Shown piece by piece: positions 5,484 through 6,084 of a DNA stretch of 6,084 nt; position 1 is the first letter of the stretch; each line of letters starts with the position of its first letter. The notes beneath the pieces are model-generated. The model ran no database searches and had not been told where the DNA came from. It saw only the letters and a program-made list of their open reading frames with translations. The stretch comes from Bacillota bacterium. GTDB lineage: Bacteria; Bacillota; DTU025. The stretch is from positions 1 through 6,084 of the forward strand of contig DUWJ01000306.1 in the NCBI GenBank assembly GCA_012842765.1, written 5' to 3'. A program made the translations under genes and the position numbers.

Positions 5484-6084
5484 TGTTGACAGATAATCAG
5501 AAGCGTGTTATGGGAACGCTTGCCCGAAAGCGGGTCACAGTAGTGGGGATCGGGATTACAAACGTCCCACTCATACGCTTTCTTGCCCAAGCAGGTGCCA
5601 AGGTTACTGCCTGCGATATAAAAACAGCAGATCAACTGGGGTCGGAGTTGGCGTCCCTTTCGGGACTGGGAATAGATGTCTCGCTCGGACCGGGATATCT
5701 CGATTCTCTGGCCGATTGCGACATTGTCTTCCTCTCTCCGGGAGTAAATCCGGAACAACCGCAGATCATGGCTGCGCGCGATGTCGGAGTCTCATTCAGC
5801 TCCGAGATCGAGCTCGTATTGAAGCTTTCTGCAGCGCCGGTGATCGGCATTACCGGGAGTTCAGGCAAGACCACGACTACTACCTTGACAGGAAGGATAT
5901 TGGCGGAAGATGCACGCCTCCACCACCCCGAAAGGGACGTGCTCGTAGGCGGCAATATTGGCACCCCACTAATAGAGCACGTATTATCAGTGGAAAGCGA
6001 GGACCTCGTTGTTCTGGAGCTTTCCAGCTTTCAGTTGAGGCTCTTGGCCGTCAGCCCGCATATAGCTGCGGTGCTCAACATAAC
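5480..6084 (+). CDS. murD: UDP-N-acetylmuramoyl-L-alanine--D-glutamate ligase, N-terminal part (runs off the window)
   Basis: MurD is a cytoplasmic Mur ligase that uses ATP to add D-glutamate to UDP-MurNAc-L-Ala in peptidoglycan precursor synthesis. The window holds 201 codons of a protein that is usually about 450 aa. Residues 17-90 form the N-terminal Rossmann-like UDP-binding domain, with VTVVGIGITNVPL at its start and FLSPGVN at 84-90. The central ATPase domain begins at about 121: the P-loop is GITGSSGKTTTTT (123-135), where Ser-Ser replaces the common Thr-Asn but the Gly-Lys-Thr core is intact. It continues with GGNIGTPL (157-164) and LELSSFQL (179-186), both typical of MurD rather than MurC, MurE or MurF. 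The last residues VLNI match the start of the conserved NITPDHLD segment. Start is ATG 5480 or 5483; ATG 5510 lacks a ribosome site. No other dcw-cluster gene is visible upstream. Confidence 0.93.
   Translation, partial: MMLTDNQKRVMGTLARKRVTVVGIGITNVPLIRFLAQAGAKVTACDIKTADQLGSELASLSGLGIDVSLGPGYLDSLADCDIVFLSPGVNPEQPQIMAARDVGVSFSSEIELVLKLSAAPVIGITGSSGKTTTTTLTGRILAEDARLHHPERDVLVGGNIGTPLIEHVLSVESEDLVVLELSSFQLRLLAVSPHIAAVLNI

Noticed and set aside
5513..5536. GGAAC followed by GTC inside murD
   Set aside because: It lies within coding sequence after the murD start, with no downstream gene start nearby, and is likely chance.

Overview
The window reads as a piece of bacterial chromosome of moderate G+C (about half by eye). 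It most resembles a Gram-positive, Bacillota-like (Clostridia/Limnochordia-type) genome. The reasons are the ECF sigma / zinc-finger anti-sigma / membrane-anchored HtrA operon, strong purine-rich Shine-Dalgarno sites, frequent GTG/TTG starts, and CCA-transferase and MurD sequences of Gram-positive flavour. The organism assignment is inference from style, not from a marker gene. I see no mobile element, CRISPR array, rRNA or tRNA gene.

Layout. Bases 2-94 may carry the last 30 codons of an unidentified rightward gene. Bases 95-224 are a short convergent intergenic gap with one weak hairpin. From about 2711 leftward lies a compact stress operon on the minus strand: promoter region, ECF sigma factor (to 1999), transmembrane zinc-finger anti-sigma factor (2002-1373) and membrane-anchored HtrA-type serine protease with one PDZ domain (1376-225). 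The genes overlap by 4 bases at each junction (GTGA and ATGA), so translation is probably coupled. The divergent gap of about 190 bases holds overlapping candidate promoters for the sigma operon: a housekeeping-type one and an ECF-type one suggesting autoregulation.

Rightward come cca (tRNA nucleotidyltransferase, 2791-4092), a GarK/GlxK-family glycerate kinase (4210-5367) and the first 201 codons of murD (5480 to the window edge), with gaps of about 115 bases between them and no convincing terminators. The three products belong to unrelated housekeeping pathways: tRNA 3'-end maturation, glycerate/serine carbon metabolism and peptidoglycan precursor synthesis.

How it works together. The left operon looks like a self-contained envelope-stress module. 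The anti-sigma factor would hold the sigma factor at the membrane until a signal triggers its loss, and the sigma factor would then transcribe its own operon, including the envelope protease. The protease has the membrane anchor + trypsin-like domain + single PDZ layout also found in E. coli DegS, so it could act on the anti-sigma factor itself or only be an output of the response; sequence alone does not decide. I found nothing that is clearly a new class of system. The most interesting points are this module, its promoter architecture, a second Cys pair in the anti-sigma factor, and a small ORF whose stop overlaps the murD start.
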